Assembly (NCBI GenBank): GCA_019136515.1
Contig: JAGVUB010000157.1
Span: 62,001 to 126,000 of the forward strand
DNA from: Verrucomicrobiota bacterium
GTDB lineage: Bacteria; Verrucomicrobiota; Verrucomicrobiia; Opitutales; Opitutaceae
Reading direction: 5' to 3'
DNA: 64,000 nt
The notes below the pieces were generated by a model. It was given only the letters and a program-made list of their open reading frames with translations. It was not told the DNA's origin and did not search any database. Positions 17,232 to 28,725 of this stretch are shown here, piece after piece. Both the position numbers and the translations under genes were made by a program. Every line of letters starts with the position of its first letter. The first letter of the stretch is position 1.

Positions 17232-18377
17232 ATGAAGACGACACCCACCGCCCAGCCACCAGTCCCGGGGCCCGCCTGGAAACCGCACGTCGTCCCGCTT
17301 GTTGCCGCCTTGCTGCTGTTTGCGCTGCCCTCCGCATCCGCGGAGGAGCCCGCACACGCAGCCCCCCACGCCGCGGCGTCGGCCTCGACCGCCGAGTGCT
17401 ACCGTCTGCCCGAGAACCCGGGCGAGCTGCTCCGCCTCGACGCCGAAATGCGGGCGTTCTTCGCCGCACGAGTGAGCCGGAATGCCCCCATCGAAGCCCG
17501 CCTCGACGCGATCCTCGACGCCATCGTCGGGGAGGACGGCCTGCACTTTCGCTATGAGGAATTCGGGCTGTACGACGTGCGCGAGGCGTTCCGCCGGCGG
17601 CGGGGCAATTGCCTCACGCTTTCGGCACTGATCGTCGCCGTCGCCCGAGATTTCCGGATACCGGCACGATTCAACGATGTCCCCGTCCGGCCAAACTGGA
17701 GCCGGGTCGGCCGGATCGTGTTAGAGGAGAACCATGTCAACGTCCGCATCGAAACCGCCGGATCGATCTACGAAATCGACTTCGATCCGCGCCTCAACCG
17801 GCAGGCCTCGCGCGAACGGGGGCGGATCATCAGCAACCAGCGAGCGTGCGCCACGCTGTACAGCAACGCCGGTGTCTATCGCCTGATCGACGACGACCAC
17901 GCGGGGGCGCTTCGCTATATGCGCCTGGCCACCCAGACCGACCCCTCGTACGCGGCCGGATGGACCAACCTCGCCGGCGCGCATCTGCTCGCCCATGATC
18001 CCGACGGCGCTCGCCATTGCTACGACCGGGCACTCGCCGCCGACCCCGCGCACCTCGCAGCGATCGACGGCCTCGCCCGACTCAGCCGGGAGGCCGGCGA
18101 CACCGCGCGCGCGGAAAAACTCCAACGGAGGATCTCCCGCTACCGGGAACGCAACCCCTACTATCTGCTGTACCTCGCCCGCGGAAAACTGGCCGCCAAC
18201 GACATCCAGGGAGCCCATCAATACCTGTCGCGCGCAGTCCGCATCAAGGACGACGACCCCGAGATCCTCGCCGCGCTGGTCGAGATCTCAAGCCGCTTGG
18301 GCCACACCCGGGAATCAGCCCGCTGGTCGCAGCGGCTAGGCGCCCTACCCAAGGAACAGGACACCGCGGTCCGCTGA
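17232..18377 (+). CDS. Secreted transglutaminase-like protein with TPR repeats
   Basis: The protein has 381 residues. A signal peptide covers roughly residues 1-37 (VVPLVAALLLFALPSASA). A transglutaminase-like cysteine fold follows, with a likely triad Cys127 in RRRGNCLTLSALIVAVAR, His168 in LEENHVNVRI and Asp183 or Asp185 in IYEIDFDPRL. From about residue 200 there are four or so TPR-like helical repeats (for example AGWTNLAGAHLLAHDPDGAR). Start and Shine-Dalgarno (GGAGGG, about 6 nt before the ATG) are clear. It probably acts outside the cytoplasm as a protease- or acyltransferase-like enzyme bound to partners through TPRs. That role is inference. Confidence 0.85.
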   Translation: MKTTPTAQPPVPGPAWKPHVVPLVAALLLFALPSASAEEPAHAAPHAAASASTAECYRLPENPGELLRLDAEMRAFFAARVSRNAPIEARLDAILDAIVGEDGLHFRYEEFGLYDVREAFRRRRGNCLTLSALIVAVARDFRIPARFNDVPVRPNWSRVGRIVLEENHVNVRIETAGSIYEIDFDPRLNRQASRERGRIISNQRACATLYSNAGVYRLIDDDHAGALRYMRLATQTDPSYAAGWTNLAGAHLLAHDPDGARHCYDRALAADPAHLAAIDGLARLSREAGDTARAEKLQRRISRYRERNPYYLLYLARGKLAANDIQGAHQYLSRAVRIKDDDPEILAALVEISSRLGHTRESARWSQRLGALPKEQDTAVR

Positions 18378-18414
18378 GGCAAGGCACACGGCGGCCCCGC
18401 CCCCCCCCCAGAAG

Positions 18415-19440
18415 TCAGGTCGGATCGGCGCCGTCCGGCCCGTAGTATTCACGGATCCATCCCACCAGCTGGCGCAGTCCCTCCTCGAGCGGCGTGCGCG
18501 GCGAGTAGCCGACGGCGGCGCGGATGCGGGTGAGGTCGGCGCAGGTCTCGGGCATCTCGGTGGGCTGGGGCGGGAGCAGCTCCACCTGGGCTTTCTTGCC
18601 GAGGAGCGACTCGAGCATCTGCACGAACGACAGCATCTCCACCGGACGATGGTTGCCGATGTTGAAGACATCGTAGGGCGCCGCAGGCGGATTCACGGCG
18701 GTGCCAGCGGGCTGCTCCGGCGGCAGCGGGCGAGGGGAGAACGCGAGCTTGAGGATGCCGTCGACGATGTCGTCGACGTAGGTGAAGTCGCGGCGGTATT
18801 TGCCGTGGTTCCACAGCTTGATCTTCTCGCCGGCGAGGATGGCGCGCGCGAAGAGGATGGGCGTCATGTCCGGCCGTCCCCACGGTCCGTAGACGGTGAA
18901 GAAGCGCAGGCCAGTGCAGCGCAGGCCGTGCACGTGCGCGTAGCTGAAGGCCATGTGCTCGTTGGCGCGCTTGGTGGCGGCGTAGAAGGAGAGGGGCTCG
19001 CTCACGGCGTCCTCGCGGAAGGGCGTGGGCACGCCGGCGCCATAGACACTGGACGAGGAGGCGAAGACGAGGTGCTTGGGCGGGTGACGCCGCGCGGCCT
19101 CGAGGATGTTGCCGAAGCCGACAAGGTTGCTGTGCACGTAGGCCTCGGGGTGAGTGAGACTGTAGCGCACGCCAGCCTGCGCACCGAGGTGGACAATGTA
19201 GTCGGGCCGGAAGCCGTCGACCAAGCCGAACAGCGTGGGCGCATCGGCGAAGTCGGCGCGCACGAAGCGGAAACCCTCGCGGCCTTCAAGGCGGGCGAGG
19301 CGTGCCTGCTTGAGGACCACCGGGTAGTAGTCGTTGAGGTTGTCGATCCCGAGCACCTCGGCGCGACCAGGCTGGGTAAGGAGTCGTTGGCAGACCTCGG
19401 ATCCGACGAAGCCGGCGGCACCGGTCACAAGAATCTTCAT
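18415..19440 (-). CDS. NAD-dependent epimerase, UDP-glucuronate 4-epimerase type
   Basis: A short-chain dehydrogenase/reductase of 341 residues from the ATG at 19440 (MKILVTGAAGFVGSEV). The Rossmann motif GAAGFVG is at 7-13, and the catalytic pair is Tyr153 and Lys157 in SFYAATKRANE, with the upstream Ser in FASSSSVYG. HLGAQAGVRYSLTHP and YVHSNLVGFGNILEA are characteristic of the UDP-glucuronate 4-epimerase (GAE) group. It interconverts nucleotide sugars for cell-surface polysaccharide. No other sugar-nucleotide genes are adjacent. The gene overlaps nothing and is divergent from the glutaredoxin. Confidence 0.9.
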   Translation of the reverse strand: MKILVTGAAGFVGSEVCQRLLTQPGRAEVLGIDNLNDYYPVVLKQARLARLEGREGFRFVRADFADAPTLFGLVDGFRPDYIVHLGAQAGVRYSLTHPEAYVHSNLVGFGNILEAARRHPPKHLVFASSSSVYGAGVPTPFREDAVSEPLSFYAATKRANEHMAFSYAHVHGLRCTGLRFFTVYGPWGRPDMTPILFARAILAGEKIKLWNHGKYRRDFTYVDDIVDGILKLAFSPRPLPPEQPAGTAVNPPAAPYDVFNIGNHRPVEMLSFVQMLESLLGKKAQVELLPPQPTEMPETCADLTRIRAAVGYSPRTPLEEGLRQLVGWIREYYGPDGADPT

Positions 19441-19602
19441 GGCGGCGGTGTAGGCGAAGCCGCACCGACCGGCTAGAAAATTAGCCAGCGCCGAGCCGGG
19501 ACGTGGTAGTTGCGCTCGGGCAAGTTTCGCCAAGGTTGCGCTTGAAGGCCCCACCTGCGGTGCCTTTTCCTAGACAACAATCCGTTTCTCCCCACCGCCC
19601 GC

Positions 19603-19941
19603 ATGAACATCAAAGCCTACCTGAAGCCGCACTGCGGCTGGAGCAAGGGCGTCCGCGCGATCCTGCGCAAATACAGTCTCCCCTTCGAAGACTGCGATAT
19701 TTTCAACAACCCGGACCTCTACACAGAGATGGTGCGCAAATCCGGGCAGCCGCTTTCGCCCTGCGTCGAGATCGATGGTGTGATGCTGGCCGACGTGAGC
19801 GGAGAAGAGGTCGAAAACTACCTGCTGGCCAACAACCTTGTGCAGCCCAGCTCGACCCGGCCCGAAGCTCCCATCTCGAGCGGTTGTGCCGCGCCCGAGG
19901 AGCAGGCTCGCCTTTCCGGTGAGCCCATCCGTTTCTTCTAG
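19603..19941 (+). CDS. Glutaredoxin-like thioredoxin-fold protein
   Basis: A small 112-residue redox protein. The N-terminus MNIKAYLKPHCGWSKGVRAI has the beta-alpha start of glutaredoxins with Cys11 in a CGWS motif; the second cysteine of the usual CPYC is missing, so it is a monothiol type. The cis-proline segment is LSPCVEIDGVMLADVSGEEV. The extra C-terminal tail (SSGCAAPEEQARLSGE) contains a further Cys. It probably uses glutathione or another thiol in the cytoplasm; the partner is unknown. It is followed by a 270-nt leader before gltB. Confidence 0.85.
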   Translation: MNIKAYLKPHCGWSKGVRAILRKYSLPFEDCDIFNNPDLYTEMVRKSGQPLSPCVEIDGVMLADVSGEEVENYLLANNLVQPSSTRPEAPISSGCAAPEEQARLSGEPIRFF

Positions 19942-20029
19942 CGCGCGGCCAGAACTGCACGCGTTGGCTGCGGAGTCGCGCTCCGTGGCCGCGGTATCAC
20001 CGCTCCCGTAAAGGAGGAAGGTAGGTTCG

Positions 20030-20145
20030 GCATGAAAACGTTTCATCCCGCTGGCACGGTTCCGGCTCGACTGCCCAGCCGCATGAAAACTTCCCTTTTT
20101 GGTCCGTTCTCAGCCATGCCGCCATGGTTCGTCCACCCTTGGTGA
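20030..20145 (+). promoter_or_regulatory. gltB leader with LacI-type palindrome and short upstream ORF
   Basis: ATGAAAACGTTTCAT (20032-20046) is a near-perfect palindrome (ATGAAA/TTTCAT around ACG) with an AAACGTTT core like LacI/GalR-family operators. GCATGAAAAC occurs again at 20081-20090. The first copy also begins a 37-codon open frame (20032-20145, ending in TGG TGA) preceded by AAAGGAGG about 14 nt upstream. Either the palindrome is an operator or the frame is a leader peptide for gltB; the sequence alone does not decide. The gltB start is 67 nt further on. Confidence 0.35.
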
Positions 20146-20211
20146 TCCTTTTTGAACATCACCTGCCCAGTTCTCGTCCGCCTTCACTGACCTTTTCCCG
20201 TCGTCCGGCCA

Positions 20212-23200
20212 ATGAGCAGCTCCTCCAGCACCTCCTCCCGTCCCAGCCCGCAGGGTCTTCCCGCCAAGCAGGGCCTCTACGATCCGTTCTTTGAGCATGA
20301 CGCCTGCGGCGTCGGCTTCGTGGTCGACATGAAGGGGCGCAAAACCCACCGCATCGTCGAGCAGGCCGTCGAAGTCTTGGTCAATCTCGACCACCGTGGC
20401 GCTGCTGGCAGCGAGGTGAACACCGGCGACGGGGCCGGCATCCTCGTCCAGATCCCGCACAAGTTCTTCACTGCCGCCTGCGCCAAGGCCCAGATCCCGC
20501 TCCCCGCCGCCGGCCAGTACGGCGTCGGCGTCGCCTTCCTCCCCAAGAACGTCACCAAGCGCCGCCGCCTCGAGGAGAAGTTCGAGCAGATCATCCGCTC
20601 CGAAGGCCAGACCTTCCTCGGCTGGCGCACCGTGCCGGTGAACAACAACTCGCTCGGCGAGACCGCCAAGGGCAGCGAGCCCTGCATGCGCCAAGTCTTC
20701 ATCGGCCGCGACCCTGAGCTCACCGACGACCTCGCCTTCGAGCGCAAGCTCTACGTCATCCGCAAGCGGGCCTACAACGAGATCCGCAACACCACGATGG
20801 ACGGCGCCGAGTACTGGTACCTCTGCAGCCTCTCCGCGCGCACCATCGTCTACAAGGGCATGCTGCTCACGTTGCAGATGTCGGAATATTTCCCCGACCT
20901 CTCCGACCCGCTCTTCGAGTCCGCGCTCGCCCTCGTCCACTCCCGCTTCTCGACCAACACCTTCCCGAGCTGGAGCCGCGCGCACCCCTACCGCCTGCTC
21001 GCGCACAACGGCGAGATCAACACGCTGCGCGGCAACATCAACTGGATGCACGCCCGCGAGGCCCTGTTCTCCTCCGAGGTGTTCGGCGACGACATCAAGA
21101 AGGTCCTCCCCATCGTCGACCCGCACATGTCCGACTCCGGCATGTTCGACAACGTGCTCGAGCTGCTCGTGCTCGCCGGCCGCCCCATCGCCCATGCCGC
21201 GATGATGATGATCCCCGAGCCGTGGTCCCTCCACGAGACGATGGACGACACCCGCAAGGCCTTCTACCAGTACCACTCCTGCCTGATGGAGCCATGGGAC
21301 GGCCCGGCCTGCATCGCCTTCACCGACGGCAAGCAGATGGGCGCCGTGCTCGACCGCAACGGGCTGCGCCCCGCCCGCTACTACGTCACCAAGGACGACC
21401 TCGTCATCCTCGCCTCCGAGGCCGGCGTGCTCGAGATCGACCCCGCCAACGTCCTCAAGAAGGGCCGCCTCCAGCCCGGCCGTATGTTCCTCGTCGACAC
21501 CGAGGAGGGCCGCATCATCGAGGACGAGGAGATCAAGGCCAAGTTCGCCGCCGAGCGCCCCTACCGCCAGTGGCTCGACCAGTACCTCGTCCACCTTGAG
21601 GACCTCGCCGACGCCCCCAAGGTCCCCGCGCCCGACCGCGCCACGCTCCTCCAGCGCCAGATCGCCTTCGGCTACACGCACGAGGACGAGCGTATCCTCA
21701 TCACCCCCATGGCGCGCGATGGCATCGAGGCCACCGGCTCCATGGGCAACGACGCCGCGCTCGCCGTCCTCTCCAACAAGCCGCGCCTGCTCTACGACTA
21801 CTTCAAGCAGCTCTTCGCGCAGGTCACCAACCCGCCCATCGACTGCATCCGCGAGGAGATCGTCACCTCCGCCGAGACCCGTCTCGGCTCCGAGGGCAAC
21901 CTCCTCGATCCCACGCCCACCGCCTGCCGCCGCGTCGAGCTCAAGTGGCCCGTCCTCACCAACGAGGAGTTCGCCAAGATCCGCCGCCTCGAGCTCCCCG
22001 GCCTGAAGGTCGGCACGCTCCCCATCCTCTTCCGCGTCACCCGCGGCGAACAGGGCCTGCGCAAGTCCCTCGAGGAACTCTGCCTCATGGCCCGCCGCAT
22101 GATCGAGGAGGAGGAGGTCAGCGTCCTCATCCTCAGCGACCGCGGCGTCACCGCCGATTTCGCCCCGATCCCGGCGCTGCTGGCTGTCGCCGGCCTGCAC
22201 CACTATCTCATCCGCGAAGGTCTGCGCACCCGCCTCAGCCTCGTGCTCGAGACCGGCGAGGCCCGCGAAGTCCACCACTTCGCCCTGCTCATCGGCTACG
22301 GCGTCAGCGCGATCAATCCGTACGTCGCCTTCGAGACCATCGACGACATGATCCACGAGGGTCTGTTACCCAACCTCGACCACAAGACCGCCTGCAAGAA
22401 CTTCGTGAAGGCCGCCGCCAAGGGCGTCATCAAGGTCGCCTCGAAGATGGGCATCTCCTCGCTCCAGAGCTACCGCGGCGCCCAGGTCTTCGAGGCCGTC
22501 GGCATCCGGCAGGATGTCATCGACCAGTACTTCACCTGGACGCCCTCCCGCGTCGGTGGTATCAGCCTTTCCACCATCGCCGCCGAGGTGCTCCTGCGCC
22601 ACCACGCCGCCTATCCCGAGCGCCCGGTCGAGACCCCGGTCCTTCCCGCCGGCGGCCAGTACAAGTGGCGCGCCGACGGCGAACACCACCTCTTCAACCC
22701 CGAGACGGTCCACTACCTCCAGAAGGCCGCCCGCCTCGGCAGCTACGCCGTCTTCAAGACCTACTCGCAGCTGGTCAACGACCAGTCGAAGACCGCCGCC
22801 ACCCTGCGCGGTATGCTCGAGTTCAAGCCCGCCACCGCGATCCCGCTCGAGGAGGTCGAGTCCGTCGAATCGATCATGCGTCGCTTCAAGACCGGCGCCA
22901 TGTCCTACGGCTCCATCTCCCAGGAAGCCCACGAGACGATGGCGATCGCTATGAACCGCATCGGCGGCAAGTCCAACACCGGCGAAGGCGGCGAGGATCC
23001 CGCCCGCTACCAGCCGCTCCCCGACGGCGACTCGAAGAACTCCGCCATCAAGCAGGTCGCCTCCGGCCGCTTCGGCGTCACCAGCGAGTACCTCGTCAGC
23101 GCCCGCGAGCTCCAGATCAAGATGGCCCAAGGCGCCAAGCCCGGCGAAGGCGGCCAGCTCCCCGGCACCAAGGTCTACCCGTGGGTCGCCAAGACCCGCC

Positions 23201-24840
23201 ATACTACCGCCGGCGTCGGCCTCATCTCCCCGCCGCCCCACCACGACATCTACTCGATCGAGGACCTCGCCGAGCTCATCCACGATCTCAAGAATGCCAA
23301 CCGGCAGGCCCGCATCAGCGTCAAGCTCGTCGCCGAGGTCGGCGTCGGCACCATCGCCGCCGGCGTCGCCAAGGCCCACGCCGACGTTGTCCTGATCTCC
23401 GGATACGACGGCGGCACCGGTGCCTCGCCGCTCACCTCCATCAAGCACGCCGGCCTCCCCTGGGAGCTCGGCCTGGCCGAGGCGCACCAGACCCTCATCC
23501 TCAACAACCTCCGCTCCCGCATCGTCGTCGAGACCGACGGCCAGTTGAAGACCGGCCGCGATGTCGTCGTCGCCGCGTTGCTCGGCGCCGAGGAGTTCGG
23601 TTTCGCCACCGGCCCGCTCGTCGCCATGGGCTGCGACATGATGCGCGTCTGCCATCTGAATACCTGCCCGGCCGGCATCGCCACCCAGGACCCGAAGCTG
23701 CGCGCCTACTTCAAGGGCAAGCCCGAGCACGTGGTGAACTTCATGCGGTTCATCGCCACCGAGGTCCGCGAGCTCATGGCCCGGCTCGGCTTCCGCACCG
23801 TCGAGGAGATGGTCGGCCGCTCCGATCTTCTGGAGATGCGCCATGCCGTCCAGCACTGGAAGGCCAAGGGCCTCGACTTCTCCAACATCCTCTACCAGCC
23901 GGAGACCGGCCCGGAGGTCGGGCGCTTCTGCCGCGAGCAGCAGGACCACGGCCTCGAGAAGTCGCTCGACGTCACCACCCTCCTCCCGCTCTGCCAGCCC
24001 GCCCTCGACCGGGGCGAGAAGGTCGTCGCCGAGTTGCCCATCCGCAACGTCCACCGCGTCGTCGGCACCATCACCGGCAGCGAGATCACCCGCAAGTACG
24101 GCGCTGCCGGCCTGCCCGAGGACACCGTCTCCCTCAAGTTCACCGGCTCCGCCGGCCAGAGCTTCGGCGCCTTCATGCCCCGGGGCATGACCTTCACCCT
24201 CGAGGGCGACGCCAACGACTACGTCGGCAAGGGACTCTCCGGCGGCCGCATCGTCGTGTATCCTCCCGCTGGTTCCACGTTCCCCGCCGAGTCGAACATC
24301 ATCGTCGGCAACGTTGGCCTCTACGGCGCCACCTCCGGTGAGGTCTTCATCCGCGGCATGGCCGGCGAACGCTTCTGTGTGCGCAACTCCGGCGTCAACG
24401 CCGTCGTCGAGGGCGTCGGCGACCACGGTTGCGAATACATGACCGGCGGCCGCGTCGTCGTCCTCGGCCTCACCGGCCGCAACTTCGCCGCCGGCATGTC
24501 CGGCGGAATCGCCTACGTGCTCGACGAGGCCCGCGACTTCGCCTCCCGCGTGAACAAGCAGATGGTCTCCCTCGACAAGCTCTCCGACCCCGCGGAGATC
24601 GCGGCGGTCCGCGCGCTCATCGAGAAGCACGCCAAGCTCACCGGCAGTGACCGCGCCTGGGCCATCCTCGCCGGCTGGGGCACCTACGAGTCCCTGTTCG
24701 TCCGCGTGATCCCGAAGGACTACCAGCGCATGCTCGCCTGCCTCGCTCGCGCGCAGGGCCAGGGCCTCACCGGCGACGAGGCCGTCATGGCCGCGTTCGA
24801 AGAAAACTCCCGCGACCTCGCCCGCGTCGGCGGCAATTAA
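20212..24840 (+). CDS. gltB: Glutamate synthase (NADPH) large subunit
   Basis: GltB makes glutamate from glutamine and 2-oxoglutarate with the small subunit. The 1542-residue product has the full order: a propeptide ending FFEHDA before Cys32 (CGVGFVVD), the N-terminal glutaminase nucleophile; the central domain; the FMN-binding synthase domain with [20 protein letters not shown]; the [3Fe-4S] cysteines in [17 protein letters not shown] (Cys1141, 1147, 1152); and the C-terminal GXGXG beta-helix with GGRIVVYPP and [12 protein letters not shown]. Length is normal. It is followed by gltD after 48 nt, the standard gltBD operon. Confidence 0.99.
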   Translation: MSSSSSTSSRPSPQGLPAKQGLYDPFFEHDACGVGFVVDMKGRKTHRIVEQAVEVLVNLDHRGAAGSEVNTGDGAGILVQIPHKFFTAACAKAQIPLPAAGQYGVGVAFLPKNVTKRRRLEEKFEQIIRSEGQTFLGWRTVPVNNNSLGETAKGSEPCMRQVFIGRDPELTDDLAFERKLYVIRKRAYNEIRNTTMDGAEYWYLCSLSARTIVYKGMLLTLQMSEYFPDLSDPLFESALALVHSRFSTNTFPSWSRAHPYRLLAHNGEINTLRGNINWMHAREALFSSEVFGDDIKKVLPIVDPHMSDSGMFDNVLELLVLAGRPIAHAAMMMIPEPWSLHETMDDTRKAFYQYHSCLMEPWDGPACIAFTDGKQMGAVLDRNGLRPARYYVTKDDLVILASEAGVLEIDPANVLKKGRLQPGRMFLVDTEEGRIIEDEEIKAKFAAERPYRQWLDQYLVHLEDLADAPKVPAPDRATLLQRQIAFGYTHEDERILITPMARDGIEATGSMGNDAALAVLSNKPRLLYDYFKQLFAQVTNPPIDCIREEIVTSAETRLGSEGNLLDPTPTACRRVELKWPVLTNEEFAKIRRLELPGLKVGTLPILFRVTRGEQGLRKSLEELCLMARRMIEEEEVSVLILSDRGVTADFAPIPALLAVAGLHHYLIREGLRTRLSLVLETGEAREVHHFALLIGYGVSAINPYVAFETIDDMIHEGLLPNLDHKTACKNFVKAAAKGVIKVASKMGISSLQSYRGAQVFEAVGIRQDVIDQYFTWTPSRVGGISLSTIAAEVLLRHHAAYPERPVETPVLPAGGQYKWRADGEHHLFNPETVHYLQKAARLGSYAVFKTYSQLVNDQSKTAATLRGMLEFKPATAIPLEEVESVESIMRRFKTGAMSYGSISQEAHETMAIAMNRIGGKSNTGEGGEDPARYQPLPDGDSKNSAIKQVASGRFGVTSEYLVSARELQIKMAQGAKPGEGGQLPGTKVYPWVAKTRHTTAGVGLISPPPHHDIYSIEDLAELIHDLKNANRQARISVKLVAEVGVGTIAAGVAKAHADVVLISGYDGGTGASPLTSIKHAGLPWELGLAEAHQTLILNNLRSRIVVETDGQLKTGRDVVVAALLGAEEFGFATGPLVAMGCDMMRVCHLNTCPAGIATQDPKLRAYFKGKPEHVVNFMRFIATEVRELMARLGFRTVEEMVGRSDLLEMRHAVQHWKAKGLDFSNILYQPETGPEVGRFCREQQDHGLEKSLDVTTLLPLCQPALDRGEKVVAELPIRNVHRVVGTITGSEITRKYGAAGLPEDTVSLKFTGSAGQSFGAFMPRGMTFTLEGDANDYVGKGLSGGRIVVYPPAGSTFPAESNIIVGNVGLYGATSGEVFIRGMAGERFCVRNSGVNAVVEGVGDHGCEYMTGGRVVVLGLTGRNFAAGMSGGIAYVLDEARDFASRVNKQMVSLDKLSDPAEIAAVRALIEKHAKLTGSDRAWAILAGWGTYESLFVRVIPKDYQRMLACLARAQGQGLTGDEAVMAAFEENSRDLARVGGN

Positions 24841-24888
24841 CCTACACCCTCACTGGCCTCCCTCCTCTAGCCACTAGCCTTCACTCCC

Positions 24889-26373
<1,485 letters not shown>

Positions 26374-26532
26374 ACTCCGGCCTCATCCATCACGTTCCCC
26401 CGAAGGCCGTGGCTCTCCGCCCCGGCCTTCGTCGTCCCTGGCGGCAGCGAACTCGGGACCATCCACCCCGGCGGATCGCCCGCCGATCCAGAAATTGCGA
26501 CTTTCTCCCATCAATGGGGTGATGGTGGGCAC

Positions 26533-27210
26533 ATGGCCCGACTTCTCCACGCCTTCCTGCTGCTCGCGGTCGGCCTGCCCGTGGCCTTGGGCGACGGCGC
26601 TGCGCACGGGCTGGCCCACCTGCTCCGCGCGCGGAACGAGCTCGGTGCCGCGCCATGGTCCGCCATCGTGCAGCTCACCCGCCACGATCCCGACCGACCG
26701 ACGGAGACCGCGCTGGTCTTCGAATTCGCCGACGCCCTCTGGTTCTATCGCCCGGTCGACGGCACCCAGAGCCTGTCGCGCCATTGGAACAATGTCGCGC
26801 GCGAGCGTCTCCGATTGTTGGAGCTTCTGCGGGAGATCGATCCCGCGTATTCCGCCTGGCGCGAGTACCCCGCCAGCGAACTCGACACCCTCGCCCCCTC
26901 CACGGGTGAACTGCCCAACGGCTGCTTCATCCAAAGCGCCGCCGAGGCGCGCCGCCTGAGCCGCAAGGCCGGTCGCATGGACGCCTGCCTGCTTTCCTAC
27001 TATGTCGCTACGGAGGAAGGCCAGCGTGGGCACACCGTGCTGTGCTACGAGGACATCTCTGGTACCCAGGTGTACGATCCCGCCGATGGGCGAACGACCG
27101 CGGTTCGTTCCCTTTCCTTGCGCGAGAAGGCGATGAATCTGGCCCGCGCCGTCGTACCCGATCGCCTGTTGCGCGGCTTGACCAAAGCCGCCACGATCAC
27201 CCTGCGGTAA
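26533..27210 (+). CDS. Secreted protein with a possible papain/transglutaminase-like triad
   Basis: A 225-residue product with a signal peptide (MARLLHAFLLLAVGLPVALG). I do not recognise a named family. The mature protein has Cys131 in LPNGCFIQSAAEARRLSR at the start of a helix, His167 in RGHTVLCYE and Asp182 in TQVYDPADG. That Cys-helix, His-strand, Asp order matches the papain/transglutaminase-like fold used for bacteriocin- and cell-wall-type cysteine peptidases. The triad is an inference from spacing. It is 159 nt after gltD and convergent with the response regulator. Confidence 0.65.
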   Translation: MARLLHAFLLLAVGLPVALGDGAAHGLAHLLRARNELGAAPWSAIVQLTRHDPDRPTETALVFEFADALWFYRPVDGTQSLSRHWNNVARERLRLLELLREIDPAYSAWREYPASELDTLAPSTGELPNGCFIQSAAEARRLSRKAGRMDACLLSYYVATEEGQRGHTVLCYEDISGTQVYDPADGRTTAVRSLSLREKAMNLARAVVPDRLLRGLTKAATITLR

Positions 27211-27230
27211 GCGCCCACCTCCGCGCCGGC

Positions 27231-27644
27231 TCAAACCGCCGGCTTGTTCACCGGGTCGACATGGTCCGCCGATCGCCTACGCTTGAGCACCGCGTTGATC
27301 TCGCCCAAGAGCCGCTCGACGGTCACCGGCTTCGCGAGCACCACATCGGGGGTGGGATCCTCGGCAGTTCCGGTCCAGTGGTCGATGTAGCCGCTGAAAA
27401 GGATGAACGGGACCGCGGCCAACTCCGGCAGGCTGGTGCGCAGCTCCCGCAGCAACGCCGCACCGTTCATCCCAGGCATGTTGTAGTCGCTCAACACAAG
27501 ATCGGGCACCAAGGTCCGTGCAGTGATGAGGGCTTCGGGTCCATCCTCAGCTTCGACGACGCGGAAACCGAAGCGCTGCAGCAACGAAGCTAGCGTGCGT
27601 CTCGCCCCTACATCGTCGTCGACCAATAGGATCGTGGTACCCAT
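27231..27644 (-). CDS. Single-domain response regulator (CheY-like)
   Basis: A 137-residue receiver-only protein from the ATG at 27644 (MGTTILLVDDDVGARRT), chosen because GGAGG lies 8 nt before it; the frame extends 34 codons upstream without family similarity. The phospho-acceptor is Asp53 in LSDYNMPGMNGAALLRELR, the acidic pair is in LVDDD, and Lys105 is in VVLAKPVTVERLL. There is no output domain, so it signals by binding a partner or works in a phosphorelay. The only gene upstream on the strand is a membrane protein of unknown function. Confidence 0.9.
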   Translation of the reverse strand: MGTTILLVDDDVGARRTLASLLQRFGFRVVEAEDGPEALITARTLVPDLVLSDYNMPGMNGAALLRELRTSLPELAAVPFILFSGYIDHWTGTAEDPTPDVVLAKPVTVERLLGEINAVLKRRRSADHVDPVNKPAV

Positions 27645-27742
27645 GCCTTCACCTCCAAGGATCCGAATCTCCACCGAATCGGGGCCGGTGGCAAGTGTGG
27701 TTATGGCCGCGGAGGAAATCGGCCCCTCCTGTTCCAGCTGGC

Positions 27743-28621
27743 TCAATGGTATTCTACCGGTCGGCCCAGATAATTGAGCATCCAGATCTCCTTCCAGACG
27801 CGATACCGCCCCTCGGTTGAGATCTTGCCGTACTCCTCACGGTCTTGGTGTGGAAGCAGGAAGCCGAGCTCGGTGTTCACCTTCTCGAGTTGTCCCTGTT
27901 GCCGGTTGAGATCGTCGAGCGGTTCGGTGGTCCAAGGCTGCACCGCCGCACCGTTGTGTTCCAAGCGCCGTCGATGTCTTGCGACCAAGCGCTTGATGTT
28001 GCGGATCCACGGCCGGCGCTCGACCATCCAGTTTTCCGGGTAGAAGCCGCCGAAGGGCAGGTGGAGATTGTCCGTCACGTAGCGCACATCGTCCGTCGTG
28101 CGGGAGGACAATGTACAGCAAAGCGCGATCGCCCCGCTAGCCTGCGGCAGGAACGCGATCTGCACCCGGATCTGATTGGTCGCGTCCTGATAGATGGAGA
28201 GCCGAAGGAACGCACCAGGGCCGATCTCCGCCTTGAGCGATTGCACAAGATGAAACCGCTCGCGCCGCAACCAATCTCGCAGGGCGAAAAGCCGGCGCTG
28301 CGTCGGCCACTCCTCGCCGCTGGTGTTGACGACGAAGCGCGGAAACAGTGGCAACGGACTCAGGCTGAGCGCTCGAATCGCCATCCAGTGGTAGGCCGAT
28401 TCGACCAGAAACCATCCCAGGAACGCGACCGCAGCAATCGACCAGAACGGTCGGTCGCTCCAGCCCAGCTCGTCAGCGAGAAAGGCCACTCCCAGCGAGA
28501 AAAGGATCCAGCGCACCCAGCGATTGGCGATTGTCACGGCCGGCAGCAACACCCGCGAATTGAGCAGATGCAGCAGCAACGAAATCACCGAGAAGCCGAC
28601 AATGATGCGCCCGATATCCAT
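27743..28621 (-). CDS. Membrane-anchored protein of unknown function
   Basis: The product has 292 residues from the ATG at 28621 (MDIGRIIVGFSVISLLL). There are about three hydrophobic segments in the first 90 residues, then a soluble C-terminal region of about 200 residues with a Trp/Arg-rich pattern (LRDWLRRERFHLVQSLKAEI, PENWMVERRPWIRNIKRLVA). I do not recognise a family. A TTG start 15 nt upstream is possible. It lies 98 nt upstream of the response regulator on the same strand, so they may share a transcript, and downstream of dnaN, separated from it by a terminator. Confidence 0.75.
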   Translation of the reverse strand: MDIGRIIVGFSVISLLLHLLNSRVLLPAVTIANRWVRWILFSLGVAFLADELGWSDRPFWSIAAVAFLGWFLVESAYHWMAIRALSLSPLPLFPRFVVNTSGEEWPTQRRLFALRDWLRRERFHLVQSLKAEIGPGAFLRLSIYQDATNQIRVQIAFLPQASGAIALCCTLSSRTTDDVRYVTDNLHLPFGGFYPENWMVERRPWIRNIKRLVARHRRRLEHNGAAVQPWTTEPLDDLNRQQGQLEKVNTELGFLLPHQDREEYGKISTEGRYRVWKEIWMLNYLGRPVEYH

Positions 28622-28672
28622 CGTGAATGATCGCAACAGGCAGTGGTCGTAGTCGAAAGCTCGAAAGCGTCC

Positions 28673-28706
28673 AAAGAAAACGCCGCCGACTCCGAGGCCG
28701 GCGGCG
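28673..28706 (-). terminator. Rho-independent terminator of dnaN
   Basis: An 8-bp perfect GC stem (28681-28688 with 28699-28706) and a 10-nt loop. On the minus strand it is followed by TTTTCTTT. It begins 20 nt after the dnaN stop codon, so it ends the dnaN transcript before the membrane gene. Confidence 0.85.
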
Positions 28707-28725
28707 CGAAGTGGTCAGGCGGCGA

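Noticed and set aside
20110-24630. Long open frames on the minus strand opposite gltB (over 700 codons each)
   Set aside because: They are antisense to a full-length, motif-complete gltB, have Gly/Asp/Glu/Leu-biased low-complexity translations and show no family similarity. High GC makes stop codons rare in antisense frames.
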